Assembly (NCBI RefSeq): GCF_002101595.1
Contig: NZ_LQOM01000033.1
Span: 1-64,000, forward strand
Direction: 5' to 3'
Origin: Mycobacterium celatum
GTDB lineage: Bacteria; Actinomycetota; Actinomycetes; Mycobacteriales; Mycobacteriaceae
DNA: 64,000 bases
Shown here: in pieces, positions 36,176 to 45,962 of the stretch
How the letters are laid out: every line of letters begins with the position of its first letter
Position numbering within the stretch: the stretch's first letter is position 1
The notes under the pieces: model-generated
The model's input: the letters and a program-made list of their open reading frames with translations, nothing else
Databases searched by the model: none
What the model was told of the DNA's origin: nothing
Made by a program: the position numbers and the translations under genes

Positions 36176-37114
36176 ATGACTGACCTTCACGGCAAGGTGG
36201 CCGTCGTAACCGGCGGTGCCGGAGGCATCGGCCAAGCGATGGGCAGGCGTTTCGGTCGCGAAGGCATGAAGGTGGTGCTGGCCGATGTCCTCAAAGAACC
36301 GCTGGACCAGGCAAGCCGGGCGCTCGCCGACGAGGGCATCGAGGCGGTCGGGGTGGTCACCGACGTCACCGACTATTCCTCCGTCGAATCGCTCGCCAAG
36401 GAGACGCTCGATCACTTCGGCGCCGTGCACGTGGTGTGCAACAACGCCGGCACCGGCGCGGTCTCCGAGGGTTACATGTGGGAACACGACCTGGCCGACT
36501 GGCGCTGGGGAATCGACGTCAACGTGCTGGGCGTCATCCACGGCATCAAAGCCTTCGTGCCCATCCTGCTCGAGCAGGGCGAAGGACACGTCGTCAACAC
36601 CTGCTCCGGCAACGGCGGGTTCGCGCCCATTGCCCGCGGGGCCATGGGCGGACCGGCTAATGCGGTCTACCCGATGACCAAGGCTGCCGTGCTCTGCCTG
36701 ACCGAGAGCCTGTACACCCACCTGCAGATGACAGGGACGCGGGTCCGGGCACACGTCCTTTTCCCCGGCGGCTTTTTGAACACCGGCATCTGGGAGTCGT
36801 GGCGGCACCGGCCAGAGCGCTATGCCGCAACGCAGGAACGTCGCACACCCGAGCACACTTTGGCCGACGTCGTGGCCCGCTTCGAGGCCGCCGGCTCACG
36901 TGTCGAGTTCACGCCGCTTGAGACGGTCGCTGACCACGTCGTGGAGGGAATCCGGGCTGACCGGTTCTGGATGATGGGCCCGCCCACAGCCGCCGAGGAC
37001 GTCGTGAGCCGCAAGGCGGCCTCGATTCTCGCTCGCAGCAATCCCGACTATCTGGTCGACGTTCTCGGCCAGAGCGCCGGGAAGGAGCCGCAAACCAAAG
37101 GAGCAGCAACATGA
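36176..37114 (+). CDS. Short-chain dehydrogenase/reductase
   Basis: This 312-aa SDR has GGAGGIG in the glycine motif near residues 13-19, NNAGTG near 90 and YPMTK (Tyr-xxx-Lys) near 165. It is the first gene of an operon: its stop overlaps the ADC-family gene start by 4 bp (ATGA, 37111). It probably oxidises a hydroxyl group in a multi-step degradation route with the following ADC-like and amidohydrolase enzymes. It is longer than a minimal SDR owing to a C-terminal extension with FEAAGSRVEFTPLETVADHVVEGI. Confidence 0.9.
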   Translation: MTDLHGKVAVVTGGAGGIGQAMGRRFGREGMKVVLADVLKEPLDQASRALADEGIEAVGVVTDVTDYSSVESLAKETLDHFGAVHVVCNNAGTGAVSEGYMWEHDLADWRWGIDVNVLGVIHGIKAFVPILLEQGEGHVVNTCSGNGGFAPIARGAMGGPANAVYPMTKAAVLCLTESLYTHLQMTGTRVRAHVLFPGGFLNTGIWESWRHRPERYAATQERRTPEHTLADVVARFEAAGSRVEFTPLETVADHVVEGIRADRFWMMGPPTAAEDVVSRKAASILARSNPDYLVDVLGQSAGKEPQTKGAAT

Positions 37115-37902
37115 TTCGCTACGGTGCCCGCCCACCCGAGGCACAGGTCGACCACGAGATCGACGCCACCAAGGCACCCATCGCTACCGAAGCGGTCACC
37201 GTCACCTACCTCACCGATCCGGAGATCGTGGCGGCCGTACTCCCCAAGCCGCTGGAGCCGGCGGCCGAGCCGTTGGTGCGTGTTCAGCTTCAGCGGGTCC
37301 GGATCGAGGGGAGGCCGCCGTTCGGGTCGGCGGTGTTTTCGGTGACCGCCCGGCACGGCGAACTCCAGGGCGACTACCCCCTGTTCATGCCGCAGTCCAC
37401 CGAGCAGTCGGTCACGGGCGGACGCGAAACATTCGGCGAGCCAAAGAAATTGGCCCACATCGAGGTGGAGCGCGACGCCAACAGCGTCACCGCCACCGTT
37501 GACCGGCTGGGCTATCAGCTCATCAGAGTGCACGGTCGGGTCACCGGCCCGGCGGCCCCACCGCCCGACCAGGTGAACACCGAGTTCTACTTCAAGTTCT
37601 TGCGTGCCCCCGACGGCAGCGGCATCACCGATCCGCACCTGGTCTACGGCGAGTACCACCGCCACTACGAGCTGCTCGAAAACATCGAGGGCACACTCGA
37701 ATTAGGGGACTCTCCGCTGGATCCGGTGGCCGACATCGTGATTCGCCAGCTCACGTCGATCACCTGGTGTCGCCGGCGGACCGCGCAGGTGGGACGCATC
37801 GCGGAGCGGGTGCCTGCCGAGTGGCTGCTGCCGTATGTGCACCAGCGCTACGACGACGTGGCACTGCTCGCGGCCCCCAGACCTGAGCCGACGCGGGTAT
37901 AG
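37111..37902 (+). CDS. Acetoacetate decarboxylase family protein
   Basis: This 263-aa ADC-fold protein has GGRETFGEPKKLAHIEVER, which corresponds to the catalytic-lysine loop (E-P-K-K). Members decarboxylate beta-keto acids or act as aldolase/dehydratase through a Schiff base. It is coupled to the upstream SDR and lies 2 bp before the amidohydrolase, so the operon can pass a beta-keto intermediate from the SDR to this enzyme. It is a distant paralogue of the frameshifted ADC-like gene at 24785-25727. Confidence 0.87.
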   Translation: MIRYGARPPEAQVDHEIDATKAPIATEAVTVTYLTDPEIVAAVLPKPLEPAAEPLVRVQLQRVRIEGRPPFGSAVFSVTARHGELQGDYPLFMPQSTEQSVTGGRETFGEPKKLAHIEVERDANSVTATVDRLGYQLIRVHGRVTGPAAPPPDQVNTEFYFKFLRAPDGSGITDPHLVYGEYHRHYELLENIEGTLELGDSPLDPVADIVIRQLTSITWCRRRTAQVGRIAERVPAEWLLPYVHQRYDDVALLAAPRPEPTRV

Positions 37903-37904
37903 CG

Positions 37905-39119
37905 ATGGAACGGTACACGGTCATTTCGGCCGACTGCCACGCCGGCGCGGACCTGCTCGACTACCGCGAGTACCTCGATCCGCAGTACCGGGACGAATTC
38001 GACGGCTGGGCAAAGACTTACGTCAACCCGTTCGGCGACCTTACCGAGCCCGACGCCGAACGCAATTGGAACAGCGATCGGCGCAACGCTGACCTGGATT
38101 CCGAAGGCATTGCGGGGGAGGTCATTTACCCCAATACCGTGCCGCCGTTCTTCCCTCAGGCGAGCCTGGCCGCGCCCCCGCCGGAGACCGCCCGGGAGCT
38201 CGAGCTGCGCTGGGCCGGCCTACGGGCGCACAATCGCTGGCTGGCCGACTTCTGCTCCGCCTCGCCCGAGCGGCGCGCCGGGGTGGGCCAGATCCTGCTC
38301 GGAGACCTCGACGAGGCCGTGGCCGAGGTGGCACAGATCGCCAAGCTGGGGCTGCGCGGCGGTGTGCTGCTGCCCGGCGTCGTACCCGGCACCGGCATCC
38401 CCCCGCTCTACGCCGAGCACTGGGAGCCGCTCTGGGCGGCGTGCGAAGAAGCGGGCGTGGTGGTCAACCACCACGGCGGCAGCGCCGGGCCGAGCCCGAC
38501 CGACGGGTGGGGCAGCTCGTTCGCGGTGTGGGTGTACGAAACGCATTGGTGGGCTCATCGGGCCTTGTGGCACTTGATCTTCAGCGGCGCGCTGGATCGC
38601 CATCCGGACCTCACCGTGGTCTTCACCGAGCAGGGCGCCGGGTGGATACCGGCGACGCTGGACTCGCTGGACGTGGCGGCGGCCCGTTACGGGCGAGCGA
38701 ACTCGGCGATCGCGCGCTTCGCCGGGCCCACCGCCGGCTCGCTGCCGCTCAAGCCCAGCGAGTACTGGGCCCGCCAGTGTTACGTCGGTGCCAGCTTCAT
38801 GCGACCCGTCGAATGCGCCGAGCGCCACCGCATCGGCGTCGAGAAGATCATGTGGGGAAGCGACTACCCGCACTTCGAGGGCACCGCTCCCTACACGCGG
38901 GAGGCGTTGCGCCACACCTTCAGCGGTGTCCCGGCCGACGAGGTGGCGGCCATGGTGGGCGGAAATGCGGCGGCCGTCTACGGCTTCGACCTCGAGGCCC
39001 TCGCACCGCTGGTCGACCGCATCGGCCCGACCGTGGCCGAGGTCGCCGAGCCGCTGCCGGCCGTGCCCGCCGACGCGCGCAGCACCGTCTTCGAACCCGA
39101 CCCGATCCGTGCCTGGTAA
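37905..39119 (+). CDS. Amidohydrolase 2 family metal-dependent hydrolase, first paralogue
   Basis: This 404-aa TIM-barrel amidohydrolase has the metal-site motifs ISADCHAGAD (N-terminus), VVNHHGGSAG, FTEQGAGW and WGSDYPHFEGTAPY (metal-binding Asp). The family includes ACMSD-like decarboxylases and C-C hydrolases. It shares layout and motifs with the next gene, so the pair arose by duplication. The substrate may be an oxidised ring or keto acid from the SDR-ADC steps; this is inference. Confidence 0.88.
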   Translation: MERYTVISADCHAGADLLDYREYLDPQYRDEFDGWAKTYVNPFGDLTEPDAERNWNSDRRNADLDSEGIAGEVIYPNTVPPFFPQASLAAPPPETARELELRWAGLRAHNRWLADFCSASPERRAGVGQILLGDLDEAVAEVAQIAKLGLRGGVLLPGVVPGTGIPPLYAEHWEPLWAACEEAGVVVNHHGGSAGPSPTDGWGSSFAVWVYETHWWAHRALWHLIFSGALDRHPDLTVVFTEQGAGWIPATLDSLDVAAARYGRANSAIARFAGPTAGSLPLKPSEYWARQCYVGASFMRPVECAERHRIGVEKIMWGSDYPHFEGTAPYTREALRHTFSGVPADEVAAMVGGNAAAVYGFDLEALAPLVDRIGPTVAEVAEPLPAVPADARSTVFEPDPIRAW

Positions 39120-39132
39120 CGAAAGGACCACC

Positions 39133-40401
39133 GTGGAGCCTTATCTCATCATCTCCGCCGACTGTCACGCCGAACTGCCGACCGAGCGGTACCGCGAATA
39201 CGTCGACCCCGAATACCGGGAGGACTTCGAGGCCTACCTGGCCGAGAAGGCCGCCGCGTCGCAAGTCGGCGGGTTCATCGACGAGCAGTTCGCCGAGCAG
39301 TGGTTCTCCGAGCATGGCGAGGGCATCGCCGGCGGATGGGATGTCGGCCTGCGGGACAAAGAGCTCGACGGCGACGGAGTGGTCGGGGAGGTCATCTTCC
39401 CCGACGCCGACGCGGTGACCGGGGTCGCCGGTGCCCCGTTCGGGGCCGGCCTGGGCCAGTCGGGCGAGCTCGACCCGGGCCGCGCGATGGCCGGGGCGCG
39501 GGCGCACAACCGCTGGCTGGCCGAACTGTGCAGCCACAGCCCCGAGCGGCGGGCCGGGGTCGCGGTCGTGCCGATACTGGCGGACGTCGACGCGGCGGTC
39601 GCCGAGATCACCCGAGCCGCCGAATCCGGACTGCGGGGCGGGATCCTGATCCCGGCACGCTGGGTCGGCTACCCGCCCTACCACGACCGTCGCTACGACA
39701 AGGTCTGGGCCGCCTGCCAGGACCTGCAGATGCCGGTACACACCCACTCCGGGCCCGCCCCGCAGGAGGAGTACGGCGGGCACCTCGGCATCTACGTCAC
39801 CGAGGTGCGCTGGTGGGGTGCCCGGCCCCTGTGGTTCGCGCTGTGGTCGGGCGTGTTCGAGCGGTTCCCCCGGCTGCGATGGGGCGTCACCGAATGCGGT
39901 GCGTTCTGGGCCAACGACCTGCTGTGGCTGATGGATACGCGCTATCTGCGTGAGCATTCGGCCAAGAAGATGAGCCATCAGATGGAAGGCGATCTGACGA
40001 TGCCGCCCTCGGCCTACTTCGACCGGAACTGTTTCATCGGGGCCACCACGACGGAACGCAGGGAGCTGGCGCGGCGCTACGAGATCGGCGTGTCAAACAT
40101 GCTGTGGGGCAACGACTTTCCCCATCCCGAGGGGACCTGGCCGCACACCCGCGACTGGCTCCGCCGCTCCTTCTGGGACGTCCCCATCGAGGAGACCCGC
40201 CAGATGCTGGGTCTGGCAGCGGCCGAGGTGTACAACTTCGATCTGGACGCCCTCGCTCCGCTGGCCGAGCGCATCGGCCCGGCCCCCGAGGATCTCGGCC
40301 AGGACGACGCGGTGAGCATTCCCAAGTGGGAGACCGCCCGCCGGTTCGGACGGCACTGGCTGACGGAGACCGAGCCCATCCCCGACCTTGTGGAGAACTG
40401 A
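39133..40401 (+). CDS. Amidohydrolase 2 family metal-dependent hydrolase, second paralogue
   Basis: This 422-aa paralogue of the preceding gene has ISADCHAELPTERYREYVDPEYR, VHTHSGPAPQEEYGG, TECGAFW and WGNDFPHPEGTWP. The GTG at 39133 follows GAAAGGA and is the start that aligns with its neighbour; the open frame upstream belongs to the neighbour's antisense-like shadow. It is 13 bp downstream and the last gene of the IclR-linked operon. Keeping both copies suggests two substrates or a heteromer. Confidence 0.88.
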   Translation: MEPYLIISADCHAELPTERYREYVDPEYREDFEAYLAEKAAASQVGGFIDEQFAEQWFSEHGEGIAGGWDVGLRDKELDGDGVVGEVIFPDADAVTGVAGAPFGAGLGQSGELDPGRAMAGARAHNRWLAELCSHSPERRAGVAVVPILADVDAAVAEITRAAESGLRGGILIPARWVGYPPYHDRRYDKVWAACQDLQMPVHTHSGPAPQEEYGGHLGIYVTEVRWWGARPLWFALWSGVFERFPRLRWGVTECGAFWANDLLWLMDTRYLREHSAKKMSHQMEGDLTMPPSAYFDRNCFIGATTTERRELARRYEIGVSNMLWGNDFPHPEGTWPHTRDWLRRSFWDVPIEETRQMLGLAAAEVYNFDLDALAPLAERIGPAPEDLGQDDAVSIPKWETARRFGRHWLTETEPIPDLVEN

Positions 40402-40426
40402 GCATTCCCGTGGCCAGCGGTCCGCC

Positions 40427-41320
40427 TTAGCTCTTGGCCGCAGTCCGTTCCGAGGGAAGGTCGTCCTGGCTGGCCGCCCAGGATGCAAGCAGTTTGAGTC
40501 CGTCCGCCGTCGGAGTATTCGCGGCTGCCGTATAGATGTTGAGCTGCAGGCCGGGCTCGGAGGGCAGCTCCATGGCCTCGAAGTCGAGGTCGAGTTGGCC
40601 AACGACAGGATGCCGCAGCCGCTTGCGACCGGAACGATGGAATCGCACGTCTTGGGAGGCCCACCGCTGCCGGAACAACTCACTGCGAGTGGACAATTCA
40701 CCGACCAGGGCGATCAGTTCTTCGTCGTGTGGGTTGTGACCCGCCTCGAGACGCAGCATGGCAGCGGCGTCCTTGGCGATCTGGTCGTAGTCGACGAAGA
40801 ACCGCTCGGCCGCCTCGGGGTTCAAGTACACGAATCGCGTGGTGTTCGCCGGCCGGCGTGGATCGGCAAGCACGGGGGCGTAGAGCGCGCGGGCGAGTTG
40901 GTTCATCGCGAGTACGTCGTGGCGACCGTTGCGGATCCAGGCAGGCGCGCCGGTGATGGCGTCGAGAACCTGCTGCAGCGCGGGTCTGATGGTCGCCGGA
41001 GTCCTCCGCTTTCGACGGCGTGTTCCCGTGCCGGACTCGCGGGCGAGAGCATAGAGGTGGTCGCGCTCGGCCTCGTCGAGCTGCAGCGCCGAGGCGAGCG
41101 CGTCCAGAACGCTCTCTGAGGCGCCGGCCAGACTGCCCCGCTCCATCCGGATGTAGTAGTCCACGGAGACCCCGGCGAGCATCGCGACCTCCTCGCGCCG
41201 TAGCCCCTTGACCCGGCGGGTGCCGCCGTACGCCGGCAGGCCCGCCTGCTCCGGTCTGATGCGCGCACGCCGCGAGGTCAAGAACTCCCTGATCTCGCTG
41301 CGCAGATCCATCGCGGACAT
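40427..41320 (-). CDS. XRE-family regulator with MmyB-like ligand domain
   Basis: This 297-aa regulator has an N-terminal HTH (about 12-85: FLTSRRARIRPEQAGLPAYGGTRRVKGLRREEVAMLAGVSVDYYIRMERG) and a C-terminal MmyB-like PAS-type domain (about 110-275). Actinobacterial members often repress an adjacent divergent oxidoreductase gene. Here it is divergent from the aldo-keto reductase at 41421, and two nested inverted repeats sit in the 100-bp gap. Confidence 0.92.
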   Translation of the reverse strand: MSAMDLRSEIREFLTSRRARIRPEQAGLPAYGGTRRVKGLRREEVAMLAGVSVDYYIRMERGSLAGASESVLDALASALQLDEAERDHLYALARESGTGTRRRKRRTPATIRPALQQVLDAITGAPAWIRNGRHDVLAMNQLARALYAPVLADPRRPANTTRFVYLNPEAAERFFVDYDQIAKDAAAMLRLEAGHNPHDEELIALVGELSTRSELFRQRWASQDVRFHRSGRKRLRHPVVGQLDLDFEAMELPSEPGLQLNIYTAAANTPTADGLKLLASWAASQDDLPSERTAAKS

Positions 41321-41326
41321 ATCTCC

Positions 41327-41414
41327 ACCGTAGGTTCGCCCGGCCCGATCAGAGGGGTACTGCCAGTGCCCGGTTCGGCAGGCACTCCCTGGTGCCCGCT
41401 GGCGAACCTACGGT
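41327..41414. promoter_or_regulatory. Divergent promoter with two nested inverted repeats
   Basis: ACCGTAGGTTCGCC (41327-41340) and GGCGAACCTACGGT (41401-41414) are exact 14-bp inverted copies 60 bp apart, one beside each start codon. Between them AGTGCC (41365-41370) and GGCACT (41381-41386) form an inner dyad. The arrangement suggests cooperative or looping repression of both directions by the MmyB-type regulator. Confidence 0.6.
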
Positions 41415-41420
41415 CGAGGC

Positions 41421-42305
41421 ATGAGCCTTCCCACCTACACCTTGAACAACGGCGTCGAGATACCGGTCCTCGGATTCGGCGTCTACCAGACACCGCCGGA
41501 ACAGACGATTGCAGCTGTCCAGGTCGCGCTGGAGACGGGTTACCGCCACGTCGACACAGCGGCGGCGTACGGCAACGAGCGCGAGGTTGGCGAGGCGATC
41601 CGGCGCTCCGGCCTGGACCGCGGCGAAATCTTCGTCGAAACCAAGGTCTGGATCACCGATTTCGGCTACGACGCCACGCTGCACGCCTTCGACAAGGCGA
41701 CCGGCAAGCTGGGAGTCGGCCAGCTCGATCTGCTCATTCTGCACCAAGCGTTGCCCAGTGAGTTCGAACTGACCATTGACGCCTACAAGGCGCTGGAGAA
41801 GGTGTACGCCGACGGCAAGGTCCGCGCGATCGGTGTCTCCAACTTCATGCCGTCGCACCTCGAACGGCTGCTGGCCCAGACCGATGTGGTTCCTGCGGTC
41901 AATCAGATCGAGGTTCACCCCTATTTCCGGCAGTCGGAGTTGCTCGCCGTTGACGACAAGCACGGCATTCTGAACCAGGCCTGGTCGCCGATCGGCGGCA
42001 TCACGTTCTATCGCGACGGCTCGCACGGCTCGACGCTCGAGGACCAGGTGATCGGCGAGATCGCGGCCGCGCACGACAAGACGCCCGCGCAGGTGATGCT
42101 GCGCTGGCATCTGCAGCAGGGCCGCCAGGTGATCCCAAAGTCGGTGACGCCGTGGCGAATCCGAGAGAACTTTTCTGTCTTCGACTTCGAGCTCACCGCC
42201 GACCAACTCGCCGCCATCGACGCCCTGGACACCGGTGTGCGCGGCGGCCCCGAGCCCGAAGACATCACCCGCGAAACCTTCGGCATCGAAATCCCGCAAG
42301 CCTGA
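41421..42305 (+). CDS. Aldo/keto reductase (AKR5-like)
   Basis: This 294-aa NADPH-dependent aldo-keto reductase has the tetrad Asp45, Tyr50 (AAAYGNE), Lys75 and His108 (LILHQ), and the C-terminal NADPH site IPKSVTPWRIRENFSVFDF. It reduces aldehydes or ketones. It is the first gene of a three-gene oxidoreductase run (AKR, AKR, ADH) with 9- and 12-bp gaps, under the divergent MmyB-type regulator. Confidence 0.93.
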   Translation: MSLPTYTLNNGVEIPVLGFGVYQTPPEQTIAAVQVALETGYRHVDTAAAYGNEREVGEAIRRSGLDRGEIFVETKVWITDFGYDATLHAFDKATGKLGVGQLDLLILHQALPSEFELTIDAYKALEKVYADGKVRAIGVSNFMPSHLERLLAQTDVVPAVNQIEVHPYFRQSELLAVDDKHGILNQAWSPIGGITFYRDGSHGSTLEDQVIGEIAAAHDKTPAQVMLRWHLQQGRQVIPKSVTPWRIRENFSVFDFELTADQLAAIDALDTGVRGGPEPEDITRETFGIEIPQA

Positions 42306-43304
<999 letters not shown>

Positions 43305-43316
43305 AGGAGAAAGAAC

Positions 43317-44366
43317 ATGAGAGCTGCAATCTTCAAGGAAGCAGGCAAGATTGAGATCGGAGAACGGCCCGATCCGGCAGTCGTCGATCCGACCGACGCC
43401 GTCGTTCGAGTCGTCATGGCGTGTGTATGTGGATCGGATCTGTGGTATTACCGCGGAGACACAGACTTTCCCGCCGACAGTCCAATCGGTCACGAATTCA
43501 TCGGCATCGTCGAACAGGTCGGCGACGACGTCACGACGGTATCGGTGGGAGACTTCGTGGTCTCGCCGTTCGCTTACAGCGACGGAACATGTCCGGACTG
43601 CCGAGCAGGCATGACCACCGCGTGCGCACGGGGCGGCTTCATTCCCGACAACGGCGACGGCGGACAAGGCGAACTCGTTCGGGTGCCCCTGGCCGACGGC
43701 ACGTTGGTTACCGTGCCCGGCTCGCCAGCGGACTACAGCGACGACGTGCTGGCTTCGCTGCTGGCACTGTCGGACGTCATGGGAACGGGCCATCACGCTG
43801 CGGTGAGCGCCGAGGTCGATGCCGGCGACACCGTCGCGGTTGTCGGTGATGGGGCGGTGGGGCTGTGCGCCATCATCGCCGCGAAACGGCTTGGTGCGGA
43901 ACGCATCATCGCGATGAGCCGGCATCCCTCCCGGCAACAACTGGCCCTTGAGTTCGGTGCCACCGACATCGTCGACAGCCGTGGCGACAAGGCGGTCGAA
44001 GAAGTGGAGAAGCTCACCGACGGCGTCGGAGTGGACGCCGCCCTGGAGTGCGTGGGAACCAACGAAGCGATGCAGACTGCACTGAAGATCAGCCGTGCGG
44101 GAGCCATCGTCGGCAACGTCGGCCTCCCGCACGGCGTCGAGATTCCGGCGCAGGGCATATTTCTACGCAACGTAGGCGTTCACGGCGGACCGGCGCCAGT
44201 CCGTGCATACCTGCCCGAACTGATCGCCGATGTACTGGCCAACCGAATCAACCCCGGCAAGGTCTTCGATTACACGACTGACCTCGACGGTATTGCCGAG
44301 GCGTACGCCGCGATGGACCAGCGTCGCGCTATCAAGTCGCTCATCAAGGTGCGCGATCGCACATGA
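43317..44366 (+). CDS. Zinc-dependent alcohol dehydrogenase
   Basis: This 349-aa medium-chain dehydrogenase has the catalytic zinc ligand Cys38 (CVCGSD) and GHE at 58-60. A structural-zinc lobe has C92, C95 and C103; the usual fourth Cys is not evident in GGFIPDNGDGG, so structural zinc may be weak or absent. The coenzyme loop is GDGAVG. It completes the AKR-AKR-ADH operon, probably for interconverting an aldehyde and an alcohol during detoxification. Confidence 0.92.
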   Translation: MRAAIFKEAGKIEIGERPDPAVVDPTDAVVRVVMACVCGSDLWYYRGDTDFPADSPIGHEFIGIVEQVGDDVTTVSVGDFVVSPFAYSDGTCPDCRAGMTTACARGGFIPDNGDGGQGELVRVPLADGTLVTVPGSPADYSDDVLASLLALSDVMGTGHHAAVSAEVDAGDTVAVVGDGAVGLCAIIAAKRLGAERIIAMSRHPSRQQLALEFGATDIVDSRGDKAVEEVEKLTDGVGVDAALECVGTNEAMQTALKISRAGAIVGNVGLPHGVEIPAQGIFLRNVGVHGGPAPVRAYLPELIADVLANRINPGKVFDYTTDLDGIAEAYAAMDQRRAIKSLIKVRDRT

Positions 44367-44395
44367 GCCGTTTCACCTAAGCTGCCGCCATCCTC

Positions 44396-44909
44396 ATGGC
44401 CCGCCCCGATGCTCCCAATCTCGTCGACGACGTGATTACCCAAGCCCGACAAGCCCACGAGCTCGGCGTCGCCCAGGTGTGGTTGCCCCAGCAGCAGAAC
44501 TACGACGCGATCGCGGTAGCCGCGCTCGTCGGAGCCGCCGTGCCCGGGCTGGGCGTGGGCACCTCGGTGGTGCCGATCAACCCCGCCACCCGCTGATCGT
44601 CGCCTCGTTGGCGCAGACGGCGCAGGCCGCCGCGCACGGCAACTTCAGCCTCGGGCTCGGGCTGGGTCCCCGCAAGATCGAACGCCAGACCTTCGGCGCC
44701 GCATGGCCGAACACCATTACTCGGTTACGCGAGCATCTGACGATCCTGCGGTCGGTGTTCAACACGGCGGGCGTCGACTACCACGGGAGCGAGCTCGGCG
44801 CCAGCCCCACCTGGCCTGTGCAGGTGCCACCGACGTGGTAATCAGCCCGCTTGACCGCTCCGCCTCCGTAGACCGCAACGCGCTGTGGAGGCTCGCCGCC
44901 ACGCTGTGA
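44396..44909 (+). pseudogene. LLM-class F420-dependent oxidoreductase, decayed
   Basis: The first piece (MARPDAPNLVDDVITQARQAHELGVAQVWLPQQQNYDAIAV...) ends in a stop at about 44595, but the family continues in another frame (HPLIVASLAQTAQAAAHGNFSLGLGLGPRKIERQTFG...). That piece stops at 44841 after TWPVQVP. The family's C-terminal end (GATDVVISPLDRSASVDRNALWRLAATL) follows at once in a third frame. So there is one frameshift near 44585 and an internal deletion of roughly 100 or more codons near 44820. It will not make a working enzyme. Confidence 0.75.
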
Positions 44910-44921
44910 ACTGCTCGTGAA

Positions 44922-45908
44922 CTAGTGGCCGGCGTTCCGGGCAAGATCGATCGCGTATTGGCTGACGAAGGTGCCGGCCTGCGGTTCCCCGCGGCCGCAC
45001 GACCCGTCGGATTCACCCGGACGTTTGATCCATAGATAGGCGTCGGCGTGTGCGCCAGCTGTCGCCGTGGTGGGCGGGGTACCCAGGGCACGGCCGGCTG
45101 GGTTACACCAATAGAGTTCGCCGCCGGCGGGTCCGGCACCGTTGCGCGACGTGTCGATAACGTAGTTGGATCCGTTCGTCAGCCCCGAAATCGCTTCGCC
45201 GTAACCGATTTCCTCGTCGGTGGTGAAGAAGTTGGCGGTGTTGAGGCTGAAACCCCGTGCCTTGGCCACGCCGACTTGGTTGAGCCTGGCGGCCATCTCG
45301 TCGGCGTTGATCCAGCGCGAGTGTCCTGCGTCGATGTAGACGGCCGCGGCCGGGTTGCGGGTCAGGGTGTCGACGGCATACCGGATCAGCTCGAAGCGCT
45401 CCTGGCGCTGGTCGGGCGGCAAGCAGTCGGCCATGGCCAACGCATCGGGTTCGAGGATGACCGCGGCGGGGCCGGCGCCGATGGCGGATGCGACGCCGTC
45501 GATCCACCCCCGGTAGGCGCCCGCCGACCCGAATCCGCCCGAAGCGAAGCTTCCACAGTCACGATGCGGGATTCCGTACAGCGCCAGAATCGGCACGGCG
45601 CCGGCAGCCTGCGCCCCGGCGATGTACTTCGCGTCCACAGCGGGAGTAGACGCCTGGTCCATCCAGTAGGCGTGCGGCGTGTTCGCGATGGCCGTCAGCT
45701 CTGGGCTCGGCGGATTGGCGCCTTGCGCGGCGCGCATGGCCTTCGATGCGGGATCGACATACAAGGGTTTGCCGGCCAACGGGTTGTCGTTACTGGCCAG
45801 CCGGATCGGGGGGGTCTGGATCGGGTCGGCGACAAGGCCGACAAGGGCCGCAACCGTCAGAAAGGGGGCAATCCACCGCGCGACTGCACTAGCAGCTGAG
45901 GACATCAC
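44922..45908 (-). CDS. celA1: Secreted GH6 endoglucanase (CelA1-like)
   Basis: This 328-aa glycoside hydrolase family 6 protein has an N-terminal signal/anchor (about 8-30: ARWIAPFLTVAALVGLVA). GH6 landmarks are YGIPHRDCGS (Asp117), LEPDALAM (catalytic acid Asp155), YIDAGHSRW and LWIKRPGESDGSCG. There is no separate cellulose-binding domain. It corresponds to Rv0062 (celA1), which lies a few genes after dnaB in M. tuberculosis; here about 21 kb of other genes separate them. It would cleave beta-1,4-glucan outside the cell. Confidence 0.9.
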   Translation of the reverse strand: MMSSAASAVARWIAPFLTVAALVGLVADPIQTPPIRLASNDNPLAGKPLYVDPASKAMRAAQGANPPSPELTAIANTPHAYWMDQASTPAVDAKYIAGAQAAGAVPILALYGIPHRDCGSFASGGFGSAGAYRGWIDGVASAIGAGPAAVILEPDALAMADCLPPDQRQERFELIRYAVDTLTRNPAAAVYIDAGHSRWINADEMAARLNQVGVAKARGFSLNTANFFTTDEEIGYGEAISGLTNGSNYVIDTSRNGAGPAGGELYWCNPAGRALGTPPTTATAGAHADAYLWIKRPGESDGSCGRGEPQAGTFVSQYAIDLARNAGH

Positions 45909-45962
45909 GTCAGGAAGTTAGCGTTTCAACGGATTGAGCGCCAAACCGCCCCGGCGACCGGG

